DNA of 5,253 bases from Clostridia bacterium (GTDB lineage Bacteria > Bacillota_A > Clostridia > Christensenellales > Aristaeellaceae): contig JAFUPT010000144.1 of the NCBI GenBank assembly GCA_017481065.1, forward strand, positions 1-5,253, written 5' to 3'. Under the pieces are notes generated by a model. The model worked only from the letters and a program-made list of their open reading frames with translations, did not search any database and was not told the origin of the DNA. Below are positions 1 through 4,857 of this stretch, piece by piece. Within the stretch, counting starts at the first letter, position 1; every line of letters begins with the position of its first letter. The position numbers were made by a program, and so were the translations under genes.

Positions 1-1918
1 GATACTTTTATCCATACAGAATGTAACCAAATCCTTCGCGATGAACACCGTGCTGAAGGATATCAACTTAACGCTCCAGGCGGGCAGCCGCATGGGGCTT
101 GTCGGTGCGAACGGAACCGGCAAATCCACCCTCTTCCGCCTGATTTCCGGGGCGATGGAGCCGGATGAGGGCTCCATCAACATCGTGAAGGGAACCCGCG
201 TGGGCCTGCTGACCCAGGAGGCGGATATCCAGAGCGATCTCACCGTGCAGCAGGAATTGGAGCGCGTGTTTGATCCCCTGAAGGAGATGGAGCAGAAGCT
301 GCGCGCCCTCGAGGCGGAGATGGCAAGCGCCGATCCCAAGGATATCGACCGCCTCTCCCGCAGCTATTCCAACCTGCTGGACAGGTTTGAATCCTCCGGC
401 GGCTATGAATGGCCCAGCCGCATACAGGGCGTATTGGCCGGCCTCGGCTTTGCCAAGGGCCGCGCGGATGATCCCGCCCGGGTGCTCTCCGGCGGCGAAA
501 AGACCCGGCTCTGCCTCGCCCGCCTGCTGCTCACCCAGCCGGATTTGCTGCTCCTCGACGAGCCCACCAACCATCTGGATTTGCAGGCCACCCAGTGGCT
601 CGAGGAAACCCTCAAGAAATACAAGGGCACGGTGCTGGTGATCAGCCACGACCGCTATTTCCTGAATTCCGTGTGCGATTGCATGGCTGAAATTTCCATG
701 CGCCACCTGAGCCAATACGAGGGCAATTACGACCAGTTTTCCGTGAAGCGCCGGGCAGATCTGGAGCGCCAGATGAAGGAATACAAGCTGCAGCAGGCGG
801 AAATTGCCCGGCAGGAGGCCATCATCCAGCGCTACCGCATGTACAACCGGGAGAAATCCATCAAGGCTGCGGAATCCCGCGAGAAAAAGCTGGAAAAGAT
901 GGAGCGGCTGGAAAGGCCCCAGAGCGAGCAGAAGGTGCGCTTCAGCTTTGAGGCCCGCCGCCGCACCGGAGACGATGTGCTGATGGTGAAGGAGCTCTCC
1001 AAGGGCTTTGACGGCAGAACCCTGTTTGAAAACTTCAACCTGCACCTGCGCGCCGGCGACCGCGTGGCCATCATCGGCCCGAACGGCGTGGGCAAATCCA
1101 CGATGCTGAATATCATTTCACGGCAGCTTCCGGCCGACCGGGGCACGGTGGTATTCGGCTCCAATGTGGACCTCGGCTACTATGAGCAGCACCAGACCAA
1201 GCTCAACCCCGACAAGGACATCTTAAACGAACTCTGGGATGATTTCCCCCGGCTCGAAATCGACCGGGTGCGCGGCGTACTGGCCCTGTTCCTCTTCATC
1301 GGGGACGATGTGTTCCAGCCCATCCACACCCTCTCCGGCGGTGAAAAGGGCCGGGTATCGCTGGCCAAGCTCATGCTGCGCCACGATAATTTCCTGCTGA
1401 TGGACGAGCCCACGAACCATCTTGATATGGATTCCCGCGAGGTTCTGGAGGGCGCGCTGGAGGATTTCGACGGCACCATACTCACCGTATCCCATGACCG
1501 CTATTTCATCAACCGCGTGGCCAATCGCGTGGTGGAGATGACTGCCGACGGCGTGAAGGAATACATTGGCAATTACGATGATTACCTCGAAAAGAAGCGC
1601 CTCGAGGAGGCCGGAATCGAGGAGGAGGAGTTCGCCGGCAAGACCAAAACCCAGATCGACAAGGAAAAGCGCAAGGCCCGCCTTGCAAAAGAAAGCGAAA
1701 AGGCGCTGCGGCAGAAGCTCAAATCCTGCGAGGATGATATCGCCAATACCGAGGAAAATATCGCCGCCCTCGAGGAAAAAATGGGCGATCCCGAAACCTA
1801 CAAGGATCCCGACCTCGCCCAGCAGACCGCAAAGAACCACCGCGACGAGCAGGAAAAGCTCGACGCCCTCTACGAACTCTGGGAGGAGCTTTCTGAGGCT
1901 GTGGCCGAGCTGGGGTAG
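1..1918 (+). CDS. ABC-F family ATPase, YdiF-like (5' end just outside window)
   Basis: This is a soluble protein with two ATP-binding cassettes and no membrane segment, the hallmark of ABC-F proteins, which bind the ribosomal E site and act on stalled or slow translation. NBD1 has Walker A GANGTGKST (104-130), signature LSGGE (485-499) and Walker B LLLLDEPTNHLD (545-580). A charged helical linker follows at about 761-920. NBD2 has Walker A GPNGVGKST (1076-1102), LSGGE (1331-1345) and LLMDEPTNHLD (1394-1426). The C-terminal part (about 1590-1915) is a Lys/Glu-rich coiled coil as in Uup/YdiF. The open frame runs back past the first in-frame ATG (41), and residues encoded before it (LLSIQNVTKSF) match the normal start of an ABC cassette. 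Base 1 is a G that would complete an ATG, giving about 639 aa, close to B. subtilis YdiF. Both Walker B glutamates are present, so both sites should hydrolyse ATP. It resembles housekeeping members more than known antibiotic-resistance ABC-Fs; this subclass call is from memory of family sequences. Confidence 0.95.
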   Translation, partial: ILLSIQNVTKSFAMNTVLKDINLTLQAGSRMGLVGANGTGKSTLFRLISGAMEPDEGSINIVKGTRVGLLTQEADIQSDLTVQQELERVFDPLKEMEQKLRALEAEMASADPKDIDRLSRSYSNLLDRFESSGGYEWPSRIQGVLAGLGFAKGRADDPARVLSGGEKTRLCLARLLLTQPDLLLLDEPTNHLDLQATQWLEETLKKYKGTVLVISHDRYFLNSVCDCMAEISMRHLSQYEGNYDQFSVKRRADLERQMKEYKLQQAEIARQEAIIQRYRMYNREKSIKAAESREKKLEKMERLERPQSEQKVRFSFEARRRTGDDVLMVKELSKGFDGRTLFENFNLHLRAGDRVAIIGPNGVGKSTMLNIISRQLPADRGTVVFGSNVDLGYYEQHQTKLNPDKDILNELWDDFPRLEIDRVRGVLALFLFIGDDVFQPIHTLSGGEKGRVSLAKLMLRHDNFLLMDEPTNHLDMDSREVLEGALEDFDGTILTVSHDRYFINRVANRVVEMTADGVKEYIGNYDDYLEKKRLEEAGIEEEEFAGKTKTQIDKEKRKARLAKESEKALRQKLKSCEDDIANTEENIAALEEKMGDPETYKDPDLAQQTAKNHRDEQEKLDALYELWEELSEAVAELG

Positions 1919-1927
1919 GCAGGGGGA

Positions 1928-2020
1928 ACGCCGGAGCGCTGCCAGAGGACGCTGTCCTCTGGACTCCTGCCGGGGCGCTGCCCCGGACCCCGCCAAAGGG
2001 AATGATTCCCTTTGGAAACC
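1928..2020 (+). repeat. three-hairpin GC-rich repeat downstream of the ABC-F gene
   Basis: Three perfect hairpins with 3-base loops follow one another ten bases after the stop codon: stem 1942-1950/1954-1962 (9 bp, loop GCT), stem 1970-1976/1980-1986 (7 bp, loop GCT) and stem 1993-2002/2006-2015 (10 bp, loop TGA). They are joined by the linkers ACTCCTG and ACCCCG. None has a following U-run, so they are not simple terminators. A shorter copy in the opposite orientation lies at 2104-2166. Such intergenic multi-hairpin elements are familiar to me from GC-rich clostridial genomes, but I know no established name or function. Confidence 0.75.
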
Positions 2021-2026
2021 CCAATA

Positions 2027-2055
2027 AAAAATGACCTCGAAACGAGGTCATTTTT
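2027..2055. terminator. bidirectional rho-independent terminator
   Basis: A perfect 13-bp stem (2027-2039 with 2043-2055, loop AAA) has a GC-containing core TGACCTCG flanked by A-run and T-run. Read on either strand it is a hairpin ending in a U-run. It lies between two convergent genes, the ABC-F gene (+) and the SPFH gene (-), and can end both transcripts. Confidence 0.92.
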
Positions 2056-2068
2056 GAATAATTATTTT

Positions 2069-2102
2069 GCAAATCGTGCCGCCAAAGGCACGATTTGCTT
2101 TT
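2069..2102 (+). terminator. second terminator-like hairpin (+ strand)
   Basis: A perfect 12-bp stem (2069-2080 with 2087-2098, loop GCCAAA) is followed by TTTT on the plus strand. On the minus strand it is followed by a mixed A/T stretch without a U-run, so it is better read as a plus-strand back-up to the terminator just upstream. The U-tract is short, so its efficiency is uncertain. It could also stabilise the 3' end of the minus-strand SPFH mRNA. Confidence 0.6.
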
Positions 2103-2103
2103 G

Positions 2104-2166
2104 TGCCGGGTCAAGGGGGCGGCTCGCCCCCTTGCAGGGTCTGGGACAGAGTCCCAGCGTTCTCTA
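2104..2166 (-). repeat. short inverted copy of the multi-hairpin repeat
   Basis: Read on the minus strand, just after the SPFH stop codon, this begins GAACGC like the copy at 1926-1931. It then forms two perfect hairpins: 2141-2147/2151-2157 (7 bp) and 2112-2121/2125-2134 (10 bp), each with a 3-base loop. Around the first hairpin the core GGAC-NCT-GTCC and the following linker GAC(tC)CTGC match the first hairpin of the 1928-2020 copy, while the outer stem bases differ yet still pair. It therefore looks like a related, shorter element in inverted orientation. Confidence 0.65.
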
Positions 2167-2170
2167 GCGT

Positions 2171-3070
2171 TTATTCCACGATCCCGCTCACATCCAGGAA
2201 ATTGCCGTCGCCCCCGGATACCACGGGCAGCTTGCCATCCCAGTTTTCGGCGATGATCTTATCGATCAGTTCATTGGTGACGTATTTGCCCTCGTTTTCC
2301 ATGCGGTATGCCTCGGCGTCGGCGGCGAGCTTCACGGCGTTGGCCTCGGCTTCCGCAGCGATCAGGGTGCTCTGGGCGCGGGCCTCGGCGTCAATGCGCA
2401 GCTTTTCGGCGTCGGCCTCGGCCTGCTTGATGGCAACCTGCTTTTCGCGCTCGGCCTGGGCAATGGCGGTTTCATTTTCGGTGGCGGCCTTTTTCTTCAG
2501 CTGCTCGGCCACCTGCTTGGATTCGACTGCCTCGATGAATTCGGCGGAGAAGTCAAAATCGATGATGCTGAAATCGGATACGGTGATGCCCATCTCGGTG
2601 AGCTTGGCATTGAGCTCCTCACGCATCATATCGGAGGATTCGGCACGTTTGGAGATCAGCTCCTCAGCGGTGTACTGGGCGCAGACGGACTTGAGCACCT
2701 CGTGGGTGGCGGGCACGATGATGTTCTGCTCATACTGGGTGCCGTGGCTCTTGTAGATGGCGAAGGACTTGGCCGCCTGCAGCTGGTAGTTTACGGCCAG
2801 CGTGGCGGAGACGGTTTGGATATCCTTGGAGAAGGCCTCGGTGCTCAGCTCCAGCTTCTTCACCCGGTTATCCATGGATACGATCTTCTGCACGAAGGGC
2901 AGCTTGAAGTGCAGGCCTTCGGAGAGGGCCTTGCCCTCCTGCACCTTGCCCAGGGTGAGCAGGATGCCGGTGGAGCCCACGGGCACGGTGGTGAAGCAAT
3001 CGGCGGCCAGCACAAGCACGAGCAGCACGGCCACGGCGATCACAACGATGCGGGTAATGTTTTTCTTCAT
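2171..3070 (-). CDS. prohibitin-family SPFH/Band 7 membrane protein
   Basis: SPFH proteins form large oligomeric scaffolds on the membrane that organise microdomains and modulate membrane proteases such as FtsH; the role of this copy is inferred from the family. The 299-residue protein has one N-terminal membrane anchor (about residues 7-23), then a Band 7/PHB domain (about 26-190, opening VPVGSTGILLTLGKV). A long Ala/Glu/Lys-rich helix that should form a coiled coil follows (about 183-255), then a tail with WDGKLPVVSGGDGNFLDV, typical of Firmicute prohibitins. I chose ATG 3070 because an AAAGGAAG site precedes it (from 3086) and the anchor then sits at the N-terminus. The open frame extends to 3160, but that would add 30 hydrophilic residues and start upstream of the predicted transcript. 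No NfeD partner gene, common beside flotillins, is next to it. It appears monocistronic, with its own promoter (3120-3148) and the shared terminator at 2027-2055. Confidence 0.93.
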   Translation of the reverse strand: MKKNITRIVVIAVAVLLVLVLAADCFTTVPVGSTGILLTLGKVQEGKALSEGLHFKLPFVQKIVSMDNRVKKLELSTEAFSKDIQTVSATLAVNYQLQAAKSFAIYKSHGTQYEQNIIVPATHEVLKSVCAQYTAEELISKRAESSDMMREELNAKLTEMGITVSDFSIIDFDFSAEFIEAVESKQVAEQLKKKAATENETAIAQAEREKQVAIKQAEADAEKLRIDAEARAQSTLIAAEAEANAVKLAADAEAYRMENEGKYVTNELIDKIIAENWDGKLPVVSGGDGNFLDVSGIVE

Positions 3071-3080
3071 TTGTATTTCT

Positions 3081-3088
3081 TCCTTTCT
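3081..3088 (-). promoter_or_regulatory. ribosome binding site deciding the SPFH start
   Basis: On the minus strand AAAGGA (3086-3081) lies ten bases before ATG 3070-3068. The longer open frame starting at 3160 has no such site close to its first codon. This supports the 299-residue start. Confidence 0.65.
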
Positions 3089-3119
3089 GCATTGGTTCAG
3101 TTTCTGTTGCTGTGGGCAT

Positions 3120-3148
3120 ATTGTATCAAAAAAAGGCTTCCATGGGAA
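3120..3148 (-). promoter_or_regulatory. putative sigma-A promoter of the SPFH gene
   Basis: On the minus strand a -10 box TACAAT (3125-3120) lies 17 bases after TTCCCA (3148-3143), which matches the -35 consensus at 4 of 6 positions. A run of seven T lies in the spacer. Transcription would start near 3112, leaving a leader of about 42 bases before the ATG at 3070. The preceding minus-strand gene is closed by a terminator, so a promoter is expected here. Confidence 0.55.
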
Positions 3149-3192
3149 GCGCTTGCGCATGAAAACCGCAGATGGAGATTTGAATTGTCAGG

Positions 3193-3227
3193 AAAAAGAA
3201 ATGAAGGAGGAAAAATCCTCCTTCATT
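3193..3227 (-). terminator. rho-independent terminator after the small membrane protein gene
   Basis: A perfect 12-bp stem (3200-3211 with 3216-3227, loop of four) contains the GGAGGA/TCCTCC core. On the minus strand it is followed by a T-rich run (TTTCTTTTT, 3201-3193). It begins three bases after the stop codon of the 3230-3706 gene and separates it from the SPFH gene. Confidence 0.9.
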
Positions 3228-3229
3228 CA

Positions 3230-3706
3230 TCACTGCATCATGCCGCTGTAAGCCGGCGGATTGCAGATATCGCACTGGATGTATCCGGCGTAATAGGCTT
3301 CGTAGATGGTGAGCTTCTTGGCCGTATCATAAGCATAATCGCAGGATTCCAGGTGGTAGCACTTGGCGTCCTGCCCGGCATAGACGAAGAAGCGGTTATC
3401 CACCAGCTGCTCCTCCGGCACAATCACCGAATCCCCGGAAAAGCCGCGGTTGGTGAGCACATAATTCTCCGGCAACTTCGGGCCGTAAACCTCCACCGCG
3501 GGATCATCGCCCAGCAGGGTGATGCTGCCCTGCCGGCCCACGCTGGGGGAGGGCAGCAGCAGAACCGCCGCCAGCGCCGCCACAGCCAGGCTGGATACGG
3601 CATATTTCACGCCCGGCTTCCAGCTGCAGGCCGCGCGCCACATGCGCGAAAGGCCCACAGGGAAACACAGCAAGAGCCACAACAGCGTTCTGCCGTTGTA
3701 ACTCAT
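3230..3706 (-). CDS. small membrane protein with C-terminal Cys/His (putative zinc-binding) motif
   Basis: Function unknown. With ATG 3706 the protein has 158 residues. It has a hydrophobic segment with the motif FPVGLSRMW (about residues 7-23), a second clear membrane segment (about 34-52), then a roughly 100-residue soluble part. Near the C-terminus CYHLESC (C116, H118, C122) is followed by a helix and GYIQCDICNPP (C145, C148). This spacing, K-x-Y-H-x(3)-C ... GY-x-x-C-x-x-C-x-P, resembles the small metal-binding module at the end of some nuclease-like and ComEC-type proteins, so zinc binding is a reasonable inference. The FPVGL-x-MW segment recurs in small clostridial membrane proteins. 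Lys/Arg between the two segments suggest that loop is cytoplasmic and the Cys/His domain extracytoplasmic, though the short first segment makes this unsure. GGAG (3720-3717) lies ten bases before ATG 3706. A TTG at 3754 would add an Arg-rich 16-residue extension and cannot be excluded. Confidence 0.8.
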   Translation of the reverse strand: MSYNGRTLLWLLLCFPVGLSRMWRAACSWKPGVKYAVSSLAVAALAAVLLLPSPSVGRQGSITLLGDDPAVEVYGPKLPENYVLTNRGFSGDSVIVPEEQLVDNRFFVYAGQDAKCYHLESCDYAYDTAKKLTIYEAYYAGYIQCDICNPPAYSGMMQ

Positions 3707-3804
3707 GCGGCGCCGTCTCCGTGCGCCGTTGGGCCTGCGTGCGTTTCTCTGCAAAGCGAAAACATCTCCAATAAAGGAAAATTGGGATACTTACAGCAAT
3801 AGAT

Positions 3805-3828
3805 AATGATACCTATAACAATATCATT
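3805..3828. repeat. inverted repeat at the minus-strand promoter, possible operator
   Basis: Arms AATGATA (3805-3811) and TATCATT (3822-3828) are perfect inverted copies with a 10-base spacer, about 17 bases centre to centre. This suits a dimeric regulator binding one face of the helix, or a weak hairpin. It overlaps the -10 box and start region of the candidate promoter at 3826-3854. The left side reads GATAATGATA, recalling half of a Fur-type box, but the right side does not complete one. Confidence 0.35.
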
Positions 3829-3854
3829 TTACGCCGATTCCTGTCGTAAGTAAA
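3826..3854 (-). promoter_or_regulatory. candidate promoter of the small membrane protein gene
   Basis: On the minus strand TTTACT (3854-3849, 4 of 6 to the -35 consensus) and TAAAAT (3831-3826, 5 of 6) are separated by 17 bases. A start near 3819 would give a leader of about 110 bases before ATG 3706. The -10 box and start point overlap the inverted repeat at 3805-3828. The region is AT-rich, so chance matches are possible. Confidence 0.4.
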
Positions 3855-3888
3855 GGAATGGGGGCATTGTTCAATCTTTCGTATCTTT

Positions 3889-3900
3889 TGCAAATTTGCA
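3889..3900. repeat. 12-base perfect palindrome in the divergent intergenic region
   Basis: TGCAAATTTGCA is self-complementary over 12 bases. It lies 35 bases upstream of the minus-strand -35 box and 53 bases upstream of the plus-strand one, so it could be a binding site shared by the two divergent genes. It may equally be chance in AT-rich DNA. Apart from the promoters and the inverted repeat I see nothing else in 3707-4027, and no convincing small gene. Confidence 0.3.
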
Positions 3901-3952
3901 GTAATATTTTCGAAATAAAGCTGCGGCGAAGCTGTGCCTTAACCTTGGGAAC

Positions 3953-3982
3953 TTGACAAGTATGTGGCAAATGCCCTATAAT
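3953..3982 (+). promoter_or_regulatory. full-consensus sigma-A promoter of the J-domain gene
   Basis: TTGACA (3953-3958) and TATAAT (3977-3982) both match the consensus at every base, with an 18-base spacer. Transcription should start near 3989, giving a leader of about 38 bases before the TTG start at 4028. Nothing else in the intergenic region competes with it on this strand. Confidence 0.85.
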
Positions 3983-4014
3983 CCAAGTTGTAAACGTATA
4001 GCCATTTCTATTGC

Positions 4015-4021
4015 AGAGGTG
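4015..4021 (+). promoter_or_regulatory. ribosome binding site selecting the TTG start
   Basis: AGAGGTG lies six bases before TTG 4028-4030 and matches a Shine-Dalgarno site. The alternative in-frame GTG (4019-4021) is part of this site and therefore cannot be the start. Confidence 0.7.
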
Positions 4022-4027
4022 AAAACA

Positions 4028-4525
4028 TTGGATTCGTTTTCCGTGCTCAACCTTTCGCCGCTGGCCACCAAGGCGGAAATCCGCGCCGCATACCGGGAGC
4101 TTGCCCGGCGCTGGCATCCGGACCGCTTCATGGAAGGCCCGGAGCGGGACTGGGCAAATGAAAAGATGGCCGAAATCAACGCGGCCTACCGCGCCTGCCT
4201 GAACCGGCCCAGCAGCCGGGGCATCGATCCTGACGCCGACGGCCGGGCCTTAAAGCGCATCGAGGAATTGATTGACGGCGGCCAGTATCCCATGGCGCGG
4301 CGCATGCTGATGAACGTGGCCACCCGCTGCGCGGAGTGGAATTATCTGTTCGGCGCGCTGCTTTTGAAGATGCGGGAAAACCAGAAGGCGCTGATCTACC
4401 TGAGCGTGGCGGCCCACCAGGAGCCCGAAAATGCCAAGTATGCCCGGGCGCTGCGGGAGGCGCAGGGCGCCCAGACCGCCAAAGAGCGCATCACTTCCCT
4501 GCTGCGCAGGGGCCTGAACCGGTAA
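4028..4525 (+). CDS. short J-domain protein with helical (TPR-like) C-terminal region
   Basis: This is a DnaJ-type co-chaperone candidate of 165 residues that should stimulate the ATPase of an Hsp70 (DnaK). The J domain occupies about residues 2-60: DSFSVLNLSPLATKAEIRAA is the usual opening, helix II carries YRELARRW, and the invariant HPD is at residues 30-32, followed by RF and the helix III stretch EKMAEINAAYRA. There is no Gly/Phe-rich region and no Cys-rich zinc domain, so it is not DnaJ itself. Residues of about 75-145 are a series of amphipathic helices (IEELIDGGQYPMARRML, then WNYLFGALLLKMRENQKALIYLSVAAHQEPENAKYARAL given here only as a position range 104-142 in meaning) that look like one or two TPR-type repeats, probably for client or partner binding. 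The start is TTG 4028, chosen from the Shine-Dalgarno site at 4015-4021. It has its own strong promoter. No clear terminator follows, so some transcripts may read into the ileS leader. Confidence 0.88.
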   Translation: MDSFSVLNLSPLATKAEIRAAYRELARRWHPDRFMEGPERDWANEKMAEINAAYRACLNRPSSRGIDPDADGRALKRIEELIDGGQYPMARRMLMNVATRCAEWNYLFGALLLKMRENQKALIYLSVAAHQEPENAKYARALREAQGAQTAKERITSLLRRGLNR

Positions 4526-4563
4526 GGCGTTCATGTATGAACCGTTAAATCGGGGTGCGGCCC

Positions 4564-4592
4564 TTTACAAGACCGGTAAAAACGATTATAAT
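4564..4592 (+). promoter_or_regulatory. sigma-A promoter of the T-box/ileS unit
   Basis: TTTACA (4564-4569, 5 of 6) and TATAAT (4587-4592, 6 of 6) are separated by 17 bases. The start should fall near 4599, just before the structured T-box leader. The 38-base stretch between the J-domain stop codon and this promoter holds only a weak six-bp hairpin without a U-run. Confidence 0.85.
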
Positions 4593-4598
4593 AGTAAG

Positions 4599-4845
4599 GC
4601 AAATAATGTGTTGAAGAGGCATGCCTCGGAAATGCCCCGCAGAGCGAACCGGAGTATGGTGCAAGTCCGGACGGGTGCAGCCGCAGGGAATCCCCTCTGA
4701 GCAGCGAACCGAACGCCGAAAGGCCAGTAGGCTTCGCCGGGTATGCCCGTTACAGCAGAGCAAGTGGATGCGGAAGAATTCCGCGTCAATTTGGGTGGTA
4801 CCGCGAGCGTCTTCGTCCCAAGGGATGAAGGCGAATTTTATTTTG
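4599..4845 (+). promoter_or_regulatory. T-box riboswitch leader, isoleucine specifier
   Basis: This leader RNA senses uncharged tRNA-Ile and allows ileS transcription when isoleucine charging is low. The conserved T-box TGGGTGGTACCGCG is at 4792-4805; its TGG(T) bulge pairs with the tRNA NCCA end. In Stem I an apical hairpin (4649-4653 with 4666-4670) carries GGTGCAAG in its loop, and the specifier region reads GGGAATCCCCTCTGAG. ATC at 4690-4692 sits in the usual place before the conserved GAG (4699-4701), so it would pair with the isoleucine anticodon GAU. Stem III is the CGGG-TATG-CCCG hairpin (4738-4749), followed by GTTACAG. A 9-bp variable hairpin (4767-4775/4779-4787) precedes the T-box. 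In the antiterminator TTGGG (4791-4795) can pair with CCCAA (4817-4821), which competes with the terminator. Confidence 0.93.
4808..4844 (+). terminator. T-box-controlled intrinsic terminator
   Basis: Stem 4808-4818 with 4823-4833 (11 pairs, two of them G-U, loop CAAG) is followed by a U-rich run (TTTTATTTT, 4836-4844). Its 5' arm contains CGTCCC, part of which is also needed for the antiterminator, so the two structures exclude each other. This is the off-state that uncharged tRNA-Ile prevents. Confidence 0.9.
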
Positions 4846-4857
4846 GAGGAATGCAGG

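Noticed and set aside
68..1045. A 325-codon open frame on the minus strand inside the ABC-F gene
   Set aside because: It is antisense to a clear ABC-F coding region with intact Walker and signature motifs, its translation is low-complexity Leu/Gly/His-rich, and it arises from the GC-biased codon use of the real gene. The same holds for 1223-1996.
1928..2166. Hairpin cluster as a CRISPR array
   Set aside because: The units differ in sequence and length, there are no equal spacers, and no cas genes are present.
3071..3160. Longer start for the SPFH protein at 3160
   Set aside because: It would place 30 polar residues before the membrane anchor, lacks a Shine-Dalgarno site, and lies upstream of the likely transcription start; ATG 3070 has a good site.
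3707..3754. TTG start at 3754 for the small membrane protein
   Set aside because: It adds an Arg-rich segment before the first hydrophobic stretch and uses a rarer start codon. GGAG sites precede both candidates at similar spacing, so this is a preference, not proof.
2702..3802. A 366-codon open frame on the plus strand
   Set aside because: It runs antisense through the SPFH gene, a terminator and the small membrane protein gene, and its translation is His/Gly-rich without any recognisable domain.
3953..4027. In-frame TTG at 3953 as the start of the J-domain protein
   Set aside because: This TTG is the first half of the -35 box TTGACA, so it is not transcribed from that promoter; the TTG at 4028 has the ribosome binding site and gives a normal J-domain N-terminus.
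4529..4542. Short hairpin after the J-domain gene as a terminator
   Set aside because: The stem is only six AT-rich pairs with a two-base loop and no following U-run.
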